Counted from the first letter of the stretch, positions 1 to 13,562 are shown. The stretch is 64,000 nt of DNA from Cynocephalus volans (GCF_027409185.1 NC_084462.1:181588071-181652070); one strand, 5' to 3'. The notes: generated by a model from the sequence alone, not told the origin. A program made the numbers and translations.

Positions 1-463
1 GTAATCCCAGAAGCCAGGTTTGTGCTGTGACTTTGGTGAGGCAGGCCTCTAAACACCACGGGCAGCTGCAGCCACAGCCGCAGCCTTTCTCTGAGACTTT
101 CTTTTTATTCAGGGACCTTTATTCCTGAGAGGCCAGGAGAAGGGAGTCTTTGGAAAAACCTTGCCGCCTTTGAAAAGCAAATGTGTAAGAGCGTAGTAGG
201 CAGACACTTTAAAAGTAACCAGTAACTTTGGGTTCTAAATTTCCTTAAACAGTGGTAAAGGATCTTAATTTTGTTCTGTGTGCTGATCAAACCTTCTAGC
301 AGTTTAGCAGTGTTCTCTCTTGTGAGCCCTCTGCATGGGACTAATGCCTTAAGGTAGAAAAATGGAGGGGTAGAAAAGCAGAAAGAAGTTATAACAATGA
401 TTCTTGGTTCAAAGACATTCAGAAATTGTGAGGAACAAAATGCTATGAAACTTTTCCATTTTT

Positions 464-528
464 CAAGGTCAAGGGTTCAGATCCCCTTACCAACCAGCCG
501 CAAAAAAAAAAAAAAAAAAAAAAAAAAA
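464..528 (+). mobile_element. tRNA-Ile SINE (CYN-like), 5'-truncated
   Basis: Only the 3' third of the tRNA unit remains (caaggtcaagggttcagatc onward, containing box B), followed by 27 A residues (502-528). The long uninterrupted A tail suggests a fairly young insertion. Confidence 0.8.
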
Positions 529-1950
529 CTATTTCTATGGGCGTCTACACACATGTCCCAGATGGGGCTCAGCACTCTTCTCCACTGTTCAGCTCAGCAC
601 CGAGTCCTGGCTGGCAGACGCCGGGCCGCCCTTTCTCCCCACTTCCTCCTGTGCTGGGTGCATCTTGAATTTTTAAAGTATCAAATTTGTGCTGAAGCTG
701 GTGAAACTGCCTTGCCACCTGTCTGCGCCTGTGTACAAGGTCCTCCTCACCTCCTGCCTGGGAGGGAGATGTTTTATGTCTTTGCTGAGCAAGCTTAGAG
801 TGTGAAGAGGGGAAAGCCAGAGGGAAGGGGAGGGCTGGAGAAGGAATCCTTTGGAAAACCCAAACGTCTTGTCTCGTGCATCTGACTGAGGAAGAACTAG
901 CAGCAGAGCTCAGCTGTGGATTTTCCAGAGGAAGATGCATGGTGCCACATTCTTAGTGAGGACTTGGCTGAGGGGATCAGTGGCCCCTGCACTGCCTCCT
1001 ACGTGGGTGAACGAGGGGGAAGCAGTTGGCCTGTGACTGCCCAGTTGTCCCACGCAGTGGGTGTGTCCATTGTTGAGGTTTCATTCCTCAGCAGTGAGAA
1101 CCTCTGTATGCACATGGAGGCCTAATGAATAATCTGGAGACGTCATCTCTAGTCTGGTCTGGGTTGCAAAGGTGAAAGGTTGATGTGTCTACTGTCCTGG
1201 GAACCGCCAGCAAGGGCCATTCCTTGTCCAGAGCTCGCCCTTTGCCTTGGGCTGATTGGGACTGTTATATATATCAGTTTAGATTAACAAGGTGCTCATC
1301 ACAGTGACCCCAGTGATGTCTCTAAGAGAGGAGACATCTGTCCGGCTAAAATGAAGTCTGTGGCTCACCATTTAAATACACTTGTATTCAACTATTTACC
1401 TTTGAAACTCAGATCTGCAGTTAAAAACTGTTGAGAGCACGCCTTTCCAAGAGAGGGCAACTGTTCAACTGATGTTTTTTTTTCATTGCTCCATCTGTTA
1501 CATGAACTTTGTGTCATAGTTAAATTGCTGTCTCTCAATTTAAAAGTGTAAAAGAAACATTTCCTGCATTTTTATGATTTCTGTATACCTGAGTTTATGA
1601 AAAGATTGTTATGTTAGGTGACACTGTATGAAATTGTATGGATATTCACCTTCAGTGAAAACCAAAAGTGAAATTCACATGTATTTCCTTTTTTACACTT
1701 TCATCTAATTTCTTGACATCTTGAATTAATTTCATGAAGAGCCTTTCTAACATGAAATACTGGTAAATTCTTAGGTATTTCAATAATTAATGAAGCTTTA
1801 ATATCAGTATTGTTACTTTATAATTTTAAGAAAATCATGTTTCTGTTTTCACTGCTTTTTTAGTTATTCCTTTGTCACTGTTACAGCTAAAGAGACGACG
1901 TACTTGATATTCTGAAGTATTTTGAGGTTGGCCTCTGTATACTGACATTA

Positions 1951-1956
1951 AATAAA
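1951..1956 (+). terminator. AATAAA poly(A) signal candidate
   Basis: AATAAA follows a long AT-rich region and is followed by a T/G-rich stretch (gtgtgaatgaattgt), the usual downstream element. It could end a transcript of the plus-strand neighbour. Confidence 0.35.
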
Positions 1957-2199
1957 ACATGTGTGAATGAATTGTAAATGTAGATAATTTTTAATAGTCA
2001 TTTTCACATTTAAGCTTTAAAAAAATTCAGTGAACCAAAAAACTTCTAAATGCTGTAAAATTAAGGGCCTTGTTAAGGTTTATAGAACAAATAGCCATAG
2101 GGATTGCTACCTCTTATTACCAATTCTGAGTTTCTCATAATTAGAAGCTTACTCAATGAAATGTTTGTTCTGAGTATCAAAAATACTGTTATATGTGGT

Positions 2200-4540
2200 C
2201 CTCATCTGTGGTGAATCCAATCTGGGGAGAGGACTGTTGATTGACTTTTCAGCCAGGCTGCGTGAAGGCTTCAGTTTGATGAGAACGCTGACATTCTGAA
2301 GTCGTCCTGGGCTGCAAGCTGGCTTTGGTTAGCACGGACTCACTATCCTGGATGTTGGGCATCCGACATTCTATTGCGCCACATGGCCAGCAGCTGGCCG
2401 GCAGGCTGCTTTCTATAGGAGCTCTTTTCCTGGGTAGATTTCGTTGTTTGCCTACTCCTGATCTTGAATGGCATTTGCTTGAGGCTTTGCACTGGCTGTT
2501 GAGGTTGTCCTGCCTCAGACACTAAGCCCTTAGGCTCCGGTGCAGAGAGAGCTTCGTAAGCAGGTTTCTGGGAGACATTCCATTTGGGGTGGGAAGAATT
2601 AGCGAATATATCGTCCAGCTATGAAATGTTGTCCCTCACTCTCGACAGACGTAGCTGATCTGAGCAGCACCCTGGCACCTCCATCCCTGAATGCTTCAGA
2701 GCAAGAATTGCAGGCCTAGACCCGCATTCCCCACCACAGGTGGTGACAGGTAAGGGTGAGCTGGTCCAAAACAGCCCCTCATCCAGCCCGTGGTGCTCCC
2801 ACTCAGCTGTCACTTTCCTGCTGTCTTATGAGACATCGGGCTCACACCACTGCCTCTCCTCCAGGTGGGCCGTCTGCTGAGCCCTGTGCTCTGCCTCTCC
2901 TCAGTCTCCAGGGGGTGGACTCCAGAAGCTTCCCCACTGTGCCATCGTTCCCCTGGAGTGTTGGGTCGGCGGAGCCTCCAGTGCTGAAGTGTCTGCGCTT
3001 TTTGTCTTGACTCAGAGCTGGCAAAGCACAAGAGATACTCAGGTCTGCAGCTCTCAAAGTGACCTCGGACCTGCTGCCAGCCACGAGAACAGTACATGGC
3101 TTTTTCCTTAGCTCTGAGTAGATTTTAGTCACTAAAGACAGCTAGGGTGACAGCAGATTGTTTCTTTTTTGTTTTTTAAAGAAAAAAAAATAACATTTTG
3201 CTCTTCTAAGGTTTGTACCTTGAAAAAAATATAATATAGCCATTCCTCCATATGTTGAAATAAATGATCGATTCTGAATCAGTGGGTCCTAGCGAGGGAT
3301 GGGTAACTAGAGGCACTGGGCTCTCCCTGCCTCTTCTAGTGTGGTGGCCCCTGAAACCAGCCTCTCCTCTCGGGTGGGGCCAGCAGGGGCAAAATCTTCC
3401 CAGAAGCAACTCAGTCTAGAGAGGCTTTGTGGAGAGGGAAGTCGGATCCTTCTTCCTGCCCCTCCCAGCAGAGAGGATTTCAGATCCAAGTGGGCCTCAG
3501 GAGAGAGGGCCTCACACGACAGTGGGTGTACTCATGCACGGATCTCAGAGGAGCCCATAACTAGTTGCCCTTTATTTCCTTGGTCTTTTTCCCAGGGGTC
3601 TGAAAAGAGCATGATTGTTTTCTGCGGGTGGCTTTTCTCATTACAGATCAAGTTGCATGGCCCTTGGGGGAAATGTGTCATCTTCAGTGTGACCTGTCAG
3701 TGGGCAGGTCAGGGCTGGCAAAGGGACATGGCCAACTGCCCAGCAGGAACCGAGGTTCCAGGCCTAGGACAAACAGCGAGCTTGGGGCAGGAATGGGTCC
3801 AGATGCCGTGGACTGGGCCACAGGACGCCAACTGGCCTTTCTGAGCCTGAGCTCTACCTACTTCCTAAACCCGGCTCATTTAATCAGAGACTGTGGCCTC
3901 ACGGGCCTTGGAATGAAAAAGTGCCGCTCTGTCCAGGTTTTCTTTGGGCCTTTTATGCCATGGTTTGCATAGTGAGAGGAAGGGGGCTCTGTGGGTGAGC
4001 AGCTGAGGAAACAGCCAGAGCAAAGCGTTCTCAGAGGGTACGCCTGGCGCTGTTTCTCATCGTTTTTGCAGCATCTCCAAAAAGGCATCACTTTACAAAA
4101 AATAGCCATTGGTCTCCACGTGAGGTGAGATACTGCTGGGGAGAGCCTGGCCCACAGCATAGAGCCAGAGGCCTGGAGGGTTCGGCGCAGGAGCCAAGCT
4201 GAGGGAGGTGACCGCTACAGCACCCTGCCCCTGCCATCCAGCGCGGCTCCCGGATGTGTGGCTGCTGCAGGGTGCACTCTCTCTCATGGCACTTTTCTAC
4301 ACAGTCTCAAGAGAGAAGCTTTTTAGTCTGTATGCAGTAAAACCTGGCCCAGGGCCAGTTTACATGTTACTTTTGTTTGGGCTAGGGAGAGTGACTTTGG
4401 GGGTCAAATGACCAGAGAGGGCTTTGAACGAACCCAGGTAGATGAGGACTTAATTGGCATTAAGTCCAAACTTTCATACCTCATCCCACAACGGTCCCCT
4501 TGAGGATCTGTCCTCTCAGACATTTACAGGCCAGTCAAAG
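2200..4540. other. Intergenic, no gene seen
   Basis: Unique-looking sequence of mixed composition. Several open stretches on both strands lack splice context and family resemblance. No repeat is recognised with confidence. Confidence 0.5.
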
Positions 4541-4542
4541 GT

Positions 4543-4634
4543 GGCTGACTGGTCAGCTCAGTTGGTCAGAGCATGGTGCTGATAACACCAAGGTCCAGGG
4601 TTCAATCCCTGTACCAGCCAGTTGGGAAAAAAAA
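4543..4634 (+). mobile_element. tRNA-Ile SINE monomer (CYN-like)
   Basis: Reads through both promoter boxes: cagctcagttgg (box A) and gggttcaatcc (box B), with tctgataaca-type anticodon wording between (gtgctgataacacc). Flanked by the duplication aaaggtggctg (4537-4547 and 4632-4642). Confidence 0.88.
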
Positions 4635-4644
4635 GGTGGCTGGG

Positions 4645-7600
4645 GTCAGATGGAGAATCCCCAGAAACCAGAGTCAGGAGGCCTGATGGCACTTCAGGTC
4701 ACATCTTTTCTCTGACCTGGGCCTCTGTGACACCCATGGTCTTGTCTTGCTATCAGAGTCTCCGATCTCATTGTCCATGAGGGCAGGGACATGGACACAT
4801 TCCTTTTTTTGTAAATTTGTTCTTATACCAAAATATTTTCCTGTACATTCAGGTGAAACAGGCTTAATTCTGTTAGCTCAGCATAATAAAATCAAACTCA
4901 GAATAAGAGCTTAAGTATTTTATCACTTAATTTTGAAATGAAATCGCTGGCAGGAATAAAACGGCAACTCTGCTGAAAACGGAACAGCTTATTAACTTCT
5001 TAGATTGAAGAACCGTCACTGTTCCTACAACAGGCTTCCTCCCTGCAGGGCAATAGGACAGGTGCAGACTCTGCTGGGGAAATCTTCTGCCTGATATTTG
5101 TACAGGCCTTAATTGCCAACTGTCCCATTTCTGGTGCACAGACCAGCGGTTACCACGAGTTGCTGAGGACAGTTGGGGACGTGAGTGAGCCCTTCTCAGC
5201 AGGTACTCTCCATCTCCTGGGGCTGGTCTTGCCCGTTTCTCCCATGAAAAGTAATCTGAAGGACGCAGGAAAGTAGCGCTCTCTTCCTAAAGAGTAGGCA
5301 GATGGGACAGCAGGATCGGTGTGCATTTGATGTGGATGACAGTTTGGAAGGGTGGATCGTCCACACTTAAAGACGTGCCTCAGACTGTGCTCTTCAGTTG
5401 AGCTGGGCAGTCGGCTTCCCCTGGGGAGTGGCCTGGATTCTCCGATGGAGGCCTAGGGCTTTCTTTCCTGTAGTCCTCTCACACCACCTGACCATCTTTA
5501 GACTATAGCACAGGCTTATGGAAATAAGGTGACTTTTTACATTTAATTTTCTTTCGAACGGCAATTTCCCCCCAGTGCCTTCATTTGTCATGACAAAGCG
5601 GTTCCATCTCCAGGAAGTGAATGGACGTTGAGGTCAATATCCTGCTGGCCTGTGACAAGGCCAGAGGGGCCGCGCCTGCATGTTGGGTTCTGAGTACTGG
5701 GTGCTGCCCCTTCCCCGCTTACCTGGGGAGTGTTAAGTCCTGTGTCACCCTCTCCTCACACCCTTCCAGGAATGTGACAGACCCGCATGTGCACAGGGGT
5801 GCCCAGTGCACTCTGGAGCTTGCGCCGCAGGGTCCTCTGTGGGGTGGCCGGGTTCAGAGCGTGAGGGTTGGGGGCCCAGCCCATCTCACCTGTCCCACCT
5901 TCCTGCCAGCTTCTCCTAGACGATTCGTCCCTCCGCTGGGCTGTGATAGATAGAGGGCTCCAGTAGGCCCTTGACCGAGTCCCTGGGGTCCTCTTGGAAG
6001 TTTTTCACCTGTGGTCGGGCTGGGGCTCCTCCACTCAGTGCCTGAGGGTAGGGACCCCTGAGTTTTAAGCGCAAGAGCATATTTGCCACACAGTGATCCA
6101 TTCTGAAGTAATTGGTAACCAGGGTTGACATCGAAAGTGCCAATCCCGTTAACCGGATGCCCCATTCCATTACATGGGAATGGACTACAGGAGTTGGAAG
6201 GAGGGGGTGGGTAGGTTTGAGGGTGGTTGATTAGATGACCCTCGAGGTCTCTGTAGTGGGGACTAGGGCTCTAGCTGACAGAACTGGAGACTGAGCGAGC
6301 ATTTATCGTGCTAGGAGAGGGTCCTCCTGCAGCTCAGGGATTGGGTGGCTTTTCAGGGTGGGGAGATGATCAGCCAGCAGACACAGGGTGTCCCTACCAA
6401 CGTCAGAACCTGAGGATCCTGGGGCCCGTGCCACCTCATTCGGCACCCTGCCCTCTCTAGGGACTGCAAGGAAAGGGGCCAAGTCCTCCAGAGCCATCAT
6501 ACTCAGAACGGGAGAAAGGCTGAGGCAGGGGAGGGGCTGAGCGTGGAAGGCCAGACCCTCAGTGTCCAGCACAGCAGTCACGAGCCACCTGTGGCCACTG
6601 AATACAAAAATGGGGCCCGTCTACATCAACATGTGCTGTACATGTCAACTACACAGCATACCTCAAAGGCTTCATACCAAAAAAGTCATTAATTTTATTT
6701 TGATTACATGTTGAAATAATATGGAATATATTTGGTTAAATAAAATACAACAATTCCACCTGTTTGTTAAACTGTTCAATGTGCTACTGGGAAACTAGAT
6801 TTCGCACATGGCTCACGTCTAGAGATACCGCCTTTCCTACTGGGGCGGGGACTGCCGCCTCGGGGTCTGTAACCGAGTCACCTCCACCTGAGCTGCGGGA
6901 GGAGGAGGAAGACACTGTGGGTTACGAGAGGCCGGTGAGTGGGTGGCCTGTCTGTCCCCAGGCTGGATCACAGCTCTCCCCGCTGTGCAGGGAGCACTTC
7001 TGTCTCGAGGGGTGGGGGTGGGGGTAGGTGCTGTGCATTTTGTAGATCTGCCACTGTTCCTGGACCTCACGTAGCTCGTGGAGATCACTTTCTTCCACCT
7101 AAATCACTAGTCCTTCTTAGCCGTGTCCTCGCTCCAGGCTGTCTGCAGGGGAGGCAGCGTCAGGCTTGCCAGGCTTCGCTCCGTGGCTTGCGGGAGGCTG
7201 GTAGGAGCCGGTGCAGCCGTCTCCTCGCCCTCAGCCCAGGCTTGGGCGGGCCACAGCTGTCTAGATTTCCTCCACTGCTTTGATGGGGTATGAGCGGGAA
7301 GCACGGGGCATGTGTGGGCTCTTGGCTGCAGAAGTCACAACAGGGTTCTGTCCCTTTTCAGGGATCCGAGAGGAAAAGAGCTCCTATAGAGTCCGAGCAG
7401 GGTCTACTGTTGCTTCCATTTGCTCTTTGCCTCCTTGTCTTGTCTAGATTAACACATTTCAGTTTTGGGGTAAGAAACTGTAGGTAAAATGACTTGGAGT
7501 GGGACAGCTTGTTTCTCAGCTTCCCTCCAACGAGGTGTAGGCGAAGCTGAAGGTCAATTTCAGATTGTCACCCTCATTTGAATCCACCACAAGCTCAGTG

Positions 7601-9000
7601 TGAAAACGCGGCCCTGTTTGCTTGCAGTGAAAGGCTGTCATTTGTAACATTTGTAAACAATACCAATCGATTGAAGCACTTTTTTAGGACAGTTTGTGTT
7701 CGTAGAGCTGAACGTTTGTAGCTTCAGCGTTGCACTATTGTAATCTTAAAATTATTCTTAATAAATGAATGCCAAACTGTGATGTAACTACGTGCATCCC
7801 AATAAGAAGGGCCAAGAAACGCAGTGCTCTTTGCTGTGTAGGAGGTTAACCCCTCTCAGTCTATGAAGCCCCCCTGACTGCCGGATGTAGGTCAGGGCCT
7901 CCTGCCCCTGCCACCCCCACCCCAGCAGGAGCCGCCCTGAAGGGCAGGGACTACCAGTTCTCCCTGGCGCTCAGCTCCCACTCCACCCCCCATCCATGTG
8001 GCCTAATGGCAGGGCTGTGCTTTGTCATGGGCCTCCCCACCCCGTGGCCTGGATCCTCCTTTTTCTACCCACTGGGCCCTGTCCACTGGAGGTCAGCTAA
8101 AGCAGAGGAGTGCCACCGTCACACCACTGTCACACCGCCCACCGAGGAAGCAAGAAGCCCCTGGGGAAAAACGCCTTATAAAAAAAGTGCCACTACACTC
8201 TGTCCTTGGCTCTGAGGGCTGGGTGTGCGTCCAGAACTGCAGCACCCTGGGCCTCTCCAGAGGAGCTCATATCAGAGCTGGGGGGACCCTGTCCTCTGCC
8301 CTGAGTTGCAGCCCTGGCTGAAGGTTCTGGATGCCCCTTCCCTGCACCTGCACCTGTGGGCCAGTGACTTCCCACAGAACGCAGTCTCCTCAGGCCCTGA
8401 GAGACCACTTTCTCCCCATAAGGCTGAGACCAACCCTGGCCACCTTTCTCTTGTGTGGTGTTGAGGCCCAAAGAATTACACCCAGTCAGGGTTCTGATTA
8501 GTTAGGAATAGAATGCAGTGATCTGGATAGGAATCAAATAGATGGAATGGAGGATCTGTGCAAACACTGGCTTCCATACCAACAGAAACTAATTTTGATC
8601 ATGTGAAACTGCTGGAAAAGGGTGCACACTGTGACTTTCTTTGCTGCCCGGTGTTTTGCTGGATTAATGTAAACTGCTTTGTTTGCAGGGCTTATTGTCA
8701 TCCCCAAACCAGGCCAGTTCTCCAGGTGGAACTGTAGTGTAGCGACCCCACTACTGCTTGCAAATTCTCCCCCGGACATGGACTTGAGACAGTGACGACG
8801 ACAGAGCCATGTGTCACGCTGGAGCCACATGCTGGCAGCGACCTCAGGCGGGTGGACGTCGGCAGAGGGCTGTGGTCGGGCAGCCGCTCGTTCTCAGCGT
8901 GTTCTCCGCTGCTCACCCAAAGAAGTTGTTTCCATTTCAAACCAGTCTTTTGGGGCTGCAGTAAAAAATAAGAAATGGAGTTTTCTTTCCTTTTACTCTA
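4645..9000. other. Intergenic or neighbour 3' region, no gene seen
   Basis: GC-rich blocks (5600-7300, 7850-8500) alternate with AT-rich ones. Around 6570-6830 the text resembles a degraded interspersed repeat, but I cannot name it. Open stretches here are short and without support. Confidence 0.4.
7760..7765 (+). terminator. AATAAA poly(A) signal candidate
   Basis: A plus-strand AATAAA at the end of an AT-rich block (7620-7790) within otherwise GC-rich DNA. No coding exon is recognised upstream. Confidence 0.3.
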
Positions 9001-9067
9001 AAATTCAATGTAATTAAATCATTTTATATATATATATATAAACTATATACATATGTACATAGTGTAA

Positions 9068-9073
9068 AATAAA
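9068..9073 (+). terminator. AATAAA poly(A) signal candidate
   Basis: A plus-strand AATAAA after an AT-rich tract with a TA dinucleotide run at about 9024-9041. Confidence 0.3.
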
Positions 9074-9162
9074 ATATTTCTTGGGCAGGAAACGCCCTTC
9101 AACCCACCTGTTATAAATAGTACTTCGCTCTTTGTTTTTGCACTGATTTTTTTATACTTCAG

Positions 9163-9220
9163 ATGGTCGGAAGACAACATGGAATGCACTCCTGAAGAAA
9201 GTTGTTACTTTCTGACTTAA
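9163..9220 (+). CDS. Weak candidate terminal coding exon of the plus-strand neighbour
   Basis: A good acceptor (T-rich tract then atacttcag) at 9162 is followed by an open frame WSEDNMECTPEESCYFLT and TAA. Sequence after it is AT-rich and UTR-like to about 9600. I do not recognise the peptide, and the other frames also close quickly. It could be an alternative last exon of a WDR20-type transcript or simple chance. Confidence 0.15.
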
Positions 9221-9599
9221 ATACGTAATTCAGGAAGACAGATGCTGCAGTCATATTTTTAAAAATTTAAAAAATTGTTTGCACTTAAAATAGTTTAATA
9301 CTGATAGAAAACTACTTTGAATGTGGGGGTAATGGACTCGCAGCCTCCAGGGTGTGGAGCGGAGATGCCCTTTTTATTTGTTAACATTTATTTTAATACT
9401 GTTGTTTCCAATGCAATCAACTCTGTGTTGTATGTATGAATAATGTAATTCTGCAATGGGGGAAATAGTTACTGCACTAGTAATTTTCATCATTTAAGAG
9501 TGATATTTCTAACTCACAAAAAAACATTAATATTAAATTATCTTGAATATACTATTTGTTTATCTTCCATTAAGTTGGCTCGATTTTTAATGTAATTTT

Positions 9600-12500
9600 T
9601 TGCGGACTTAATTGGTTGGTATGGAATTATTCTGTCCTTTCTACACCACGTTCCTTGAAGGCCTCCACCTCGGTCACAGATTTAGGACGGGCTGGTCAAG
9701 AACGGGACTCACTTGGGCACTTGTGCAGTTCTCTGGCCTCTTCTCGCTGTCTCACCCCGTCTGCGGCCAGTGTGGGCAGCAGCTGCCTGTGTGTGCAGAG
9801 ACTACGATCTCTGCGAATCATTTTTTTCTTATGGCTTAGAGCTCATCTTTTGTCGTTAAGCCTGTGGCCACACACTGCACGGTGTCTCAGGTGAGTGTGA
9901 ACGCACGTCAGTAACCGCACCGTGACATGAAACAGCTGGCAAAGCATCATATGGGATTCTCATTTGGTTGAAACCAGCTCAAGCGCGACTCTGAGCCCAA
10001 GTCATCCTGCACTACTTGTAGGCTCTATAGTTTACTGGGATCGTAACAGAATATGGGGCCGCCAAGCAGAAGAACATTTCTTGTTTTAAAAAAATCATAT
10101 ATAACGATCCTTTGAAAGGCTTTATTTGGTGAGACTCTAAACCATGAAGTGTCTGAAAGACATTTATTAAAGTGGTCACGTTAAATTTGGGGCGTGTCTA
10201 AGTAATTTCAGGCTTTGGAGAGGCGTGCTACATTATCGTCACTTATGTGATAGGCAGCCACAGGATGATGTTACTAGTTCAGGAAAGTTTGCATCAGCCC
10301 AGGCCTTGGTTTAGTTCATCTTGGGTGGAGAGATGAGTCACAGCTCAAGTTTTTAGGCCCCGCTGCCTCCAGTCTGGGAGGCCGGCCCCACTGGCAAGCT
10401 CCCGCCTGATGGGGACGTGCCCTCTGGTGTGAGCCTTCCAGAAAAGGAGAGAATACAAAATACTGAGACTCATTATGTTTTAAATGAAAGAATCAGTGTA
10501 TAAGTCATACACATTCAGAATGACCTTTGTATTAAAACCAGATGATAACACATTTTAGGTAGTTTGGTATTTCTCCTGTTTTAAAGCACTGGTTTCTAGG
10601 TGCTGTCAGTTACAAAGAAAACTGGACCCATGAATGTCCAAAATACTTACAAGTAAACCACGGGTATTTTTGGAAATCAGAAGGAACCAGAATTCTTAAT
10701 CTAGTGATCCTGCTGGTCATCTCCTAATTCTGTTTCCTGTTTGTAAGAGGGAACAGGCGGAAATCTGATTGACACCAGGGCAACAACTATGTGTGTTAAA
10801 GCGCAGTAGCCCAGACTCTGTCACCCTTGCTAGGTTCTGGGACACAGTTTGCACTTGGCCATGGCCGTACTGAGGCTGTGAGATGTGTCTCAGTTCACTG
10901 TAGATGCGTCTGTGCCAGGAACAAATCTTTATGGCTCTAGTTAGTCCTAAGGCTGGTCCCTGGACAAGTGGTCCAAGATGGCTTCCAAAAATCTCACTGC
11001 CTTGTAACTGTCCCCTCCACCATCAGCAGTCAGCAGGCCCTGGACAGATGGCACCTCACTCAGGAGCCATGGGAGGAGGCGGAAGTCTGCGCGGCTCACC
11101 CGGTAGGATCTGTATCTGCTTTCCTTACTTCTTGCCTTGGGCTTTCTTACACTTTTGGAGCTGGTGGATGTGTGCTGCACGCGTGGGGATTGGGCCTAGG
11201 GAAGCCAGGAGGTGGCACGCGATGCAGGGTATGGTGTTCAGCGTAGTGCACCTGTGGCGCGCTTGCTGTGTTGTAGTTGTAACCTGGCAAGGGCAAACCC
11301 AGGTACATCTTCACCACCTGGAGGCAGCAGAGGAGATGGCGGAGATCAGGGTTATAACAGGACACCGTCAGCACTGGAATCCTTGCACTGAGATGTCTGT
11401 CCCAGACCACCACCTGCAGCCCCCGCCTCGGCATGGACACAGGCAGGCTCCGTGTGCATTTCTGCCCTCTCTCTAAGATCAGCAGGGCACAGGGTGGAAG
11501 AGGGCGGATTAACACAAGAAGGGGAGAGAGCACGGCCTGGTACTTAGCAGGTGCTCAGCAAGGGTTTGTGGAATGGACATAGTTTAATGGGGTGGTGGCG
11601 GAGGAGGGGTGAGCCGTCATCCTCATGCCCATTCTGGAGTTCTGTGATGATAACTCAAGCACTTCAGGAGCCATTTAACAGCGTTGCACAGAAGAATTTG
11701 ACCTGACAGCAGCATTCAGCACCTTTCCCATGTGGGAGTGGGCAGCGACCCCGCCAGGGCTCTGGCAGCAGGGTGGGGCTGCCTCCTGCGGGAGCGGCTT
11801 GGCCCCTGCCCTCAGCCCTGGCCAGCACTGCCGCCGGGCAGAGAACAGTACAGCCATATAAGCTGCCATGTAAGTGCAGGAAGCCCAAGGGGGCCAGCAG
11901 GACTTTCCTTCTCTCCAGATCCGTAGGAAGTTGGATTTGCCCTAGTGAAGCTGATGCTGAAATCCTGATGTGTGCAGAGAACGTCCTTCCATGGAGGCAG
12001 GCGCCACGAACTTGGGCCTTGGGCCTGATGTGCCCACTGCAGGGCCTGGTGGAGCTGGCTGTGGTCTCCAGCCCTGGGCCCTGGCATGCCAGAGACCAGC
12101 ATGAAGCCAAGAGGGCCTTGCGTGGTCATGTCGTCCTTGGGGCCTGGGCTGCCTCCAGGCCCATGCCTGCCGCTCCCTCCTCAGGCCCCTGTCTCACTGG
12201 CCCTGCCTGCAGCAGGGCTGGCTGGACTGTCTCACATGGTCCCTCTCTACTGTGAACCCGTCTCAGCTCCCACTGTCACTCCCAACTCCTAACCCTCTGC
12301 AGAGGCATAATGGTACCCACCCTCCCTGCTCAGACACCTTCTGCCATGAGGGGGGCAGCCCTGAAGGCACCCAGGTTCTCAAATGAATTTAAAAGGAAGT
12401 TCATCCCAACCGCTCCCCACATGCACCCAGCTCTGAAAGTCACCATAAGCTTCATTTCTGGTCTTGAATCTGCCCTTCCTGGGCTCCTCTGCCCCACATG

Positions 12501-13200
12501 GCCCCCTGCTCCTGGTCCCTGTTCTCTCCCCAGCCACTGTAAAGCGCGGGCTCCAGCCTGCCCCCTGCATGGCCCCAGGTTCACCCTCCTACAGCTCAGC
12601 TGTCCTTTCGCTCCTGGCTTTGCTTCACCACGGTCAGGTGGCCTGAGGTGGGGCCGCTGGAGAGCATGTGGAAGGACAGGTGTTACAGATTGTCTCAACA
12701 GAGGGAACAAGCAGACTAAACACTAACCTGGGAAATTTAGCTTTTTTTTTGATGATGTAAGTTTGGGAAGATGAGACTAAAGAAGGAACATTCAATTACC
12801 AGGTTACATTCCAAGACAAAGGGGCTGAGAAGGATCTTCCCCCGACGCTGAGCCCTAGCCGATGCCCTGCACTGGACCCCATCCAATACCGTGTTTCTCT
12901 GTGCCCTCCCATCCTGTCCCATGAGGAAACAGTCTGTAGGGTACAAGGTGCCCAACTTAATTGTTGGCACTCAAGAAACAAAGCTCAGAACACCCGCTGG
13001 CAATCAGAAGGCAGTGTCCTGTATTCCCACACACCAGGAGCTAAGACCATGTGGCCCCCGCAAAGCCTGGTGCTCAGAAAGGACACCCCAGGCCTGCCCT
13101 CATGCTGCAGTGCCGCCTCGCCAGCTGTGGCTCGCTGGGGAGCAGTGAGGCCTCCAAACACAAGCCTGCCTTAACTCCTTAATGGTCTTCCAGATGAGAC
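9600..13200. other. Intergenic, no gene seen
   Basis: Between the UTR-like block and the MOK 3' end. GC-rich from 10900 to 12700, with overlapping open stretches on both strands that share no family features and look like compositional artefacts. Confidence 0.45.
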
Positions 13201-13289
13201 AAAATTAAGCCACACCAAAGTCATCCCAACAAAATCAATTACGCCTATAAGCTCACAAAATCTAAAGTAATGGATAGTAAGGACACATG

Positions 13290-13295
13290 TTTAAT
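13290..13295 (-). terminator. Candidate MOK poly(A) signal ATTAAA (distal)
   Basis: Minus strand reads ATTAAA. It is the second of two such hexamers below the MOK stop codon, about 520 nt from it. Confidence 0.3.
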
Positions 13296-13335
13296 CAGGA
13301 GCATTAAAATGAAATATTGCGATGTCAACGTATTC

Positions 13336-13341
13336 TTTAAT
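13336..13341 (-). terminator. Candidate MOK poly(A) signal ATTAAA (proximal)
   Basis: Minus strand reads ATTAAA about 475 nt below the stop codon. It is the nearest usable hexamer that I could see. Confidence 0.35.
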
Positions 13342-13562
13342 AGGAATCAGCAGTCTCCAATAGCGTATCTGGTGAGATGTGACATACTACAACACTTGGA
13401 ACGTCCCACAATACTCCTGGAAATGTACAGAGGAGACGTAACATGCGGAGCTTGCGTTTCAGCCAAGCCTAGATAACACATAATAGGAATTCTAGTTTAT
13501 CTGTTTTGATTCATACAAAAAGTCACAAAATATTCCCTCCCCCAAATTCTTCATTATAATGA

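Larger units (their letters stand above)
1..2200 (+). other. Non-coding, possible 3' UTR or flank of the plus-strand neighbour
   Basis: No coding sequence is recognised. The stretch becomes AT-rich after about 1360 and contains AATAAA at 1951-1956. In human the gene converging on MOK is WDR20, so this could be WDR20 3' UTR, but nothing here proves it. A 5'-truncated SINE lies at 464-528. Confidence 0.35.

Noticed and set aside
1-2200. Coding exons of WDR20
   Set aside because: I looked for the WD-repeat C-terminal wording expected from the human protein and found none in any frame, so only a UTR or flank is suggested.
10904-11476. 190-codon plus-strand open stretch
   Set aside because: GC-rich intergenic DNA with overlapping open stretches on the opposite strand, no domain wording and no splice or poly(A) context.
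13060-13130. Plus-strand text resembling the last MOK exon (cagaaaggac... cagtgccgcctc)
   Set aside because: Wrong orientation, gaps needed, and the true exon 12 was found at 13815-13895 with proper splice signals. Judged coincidence.
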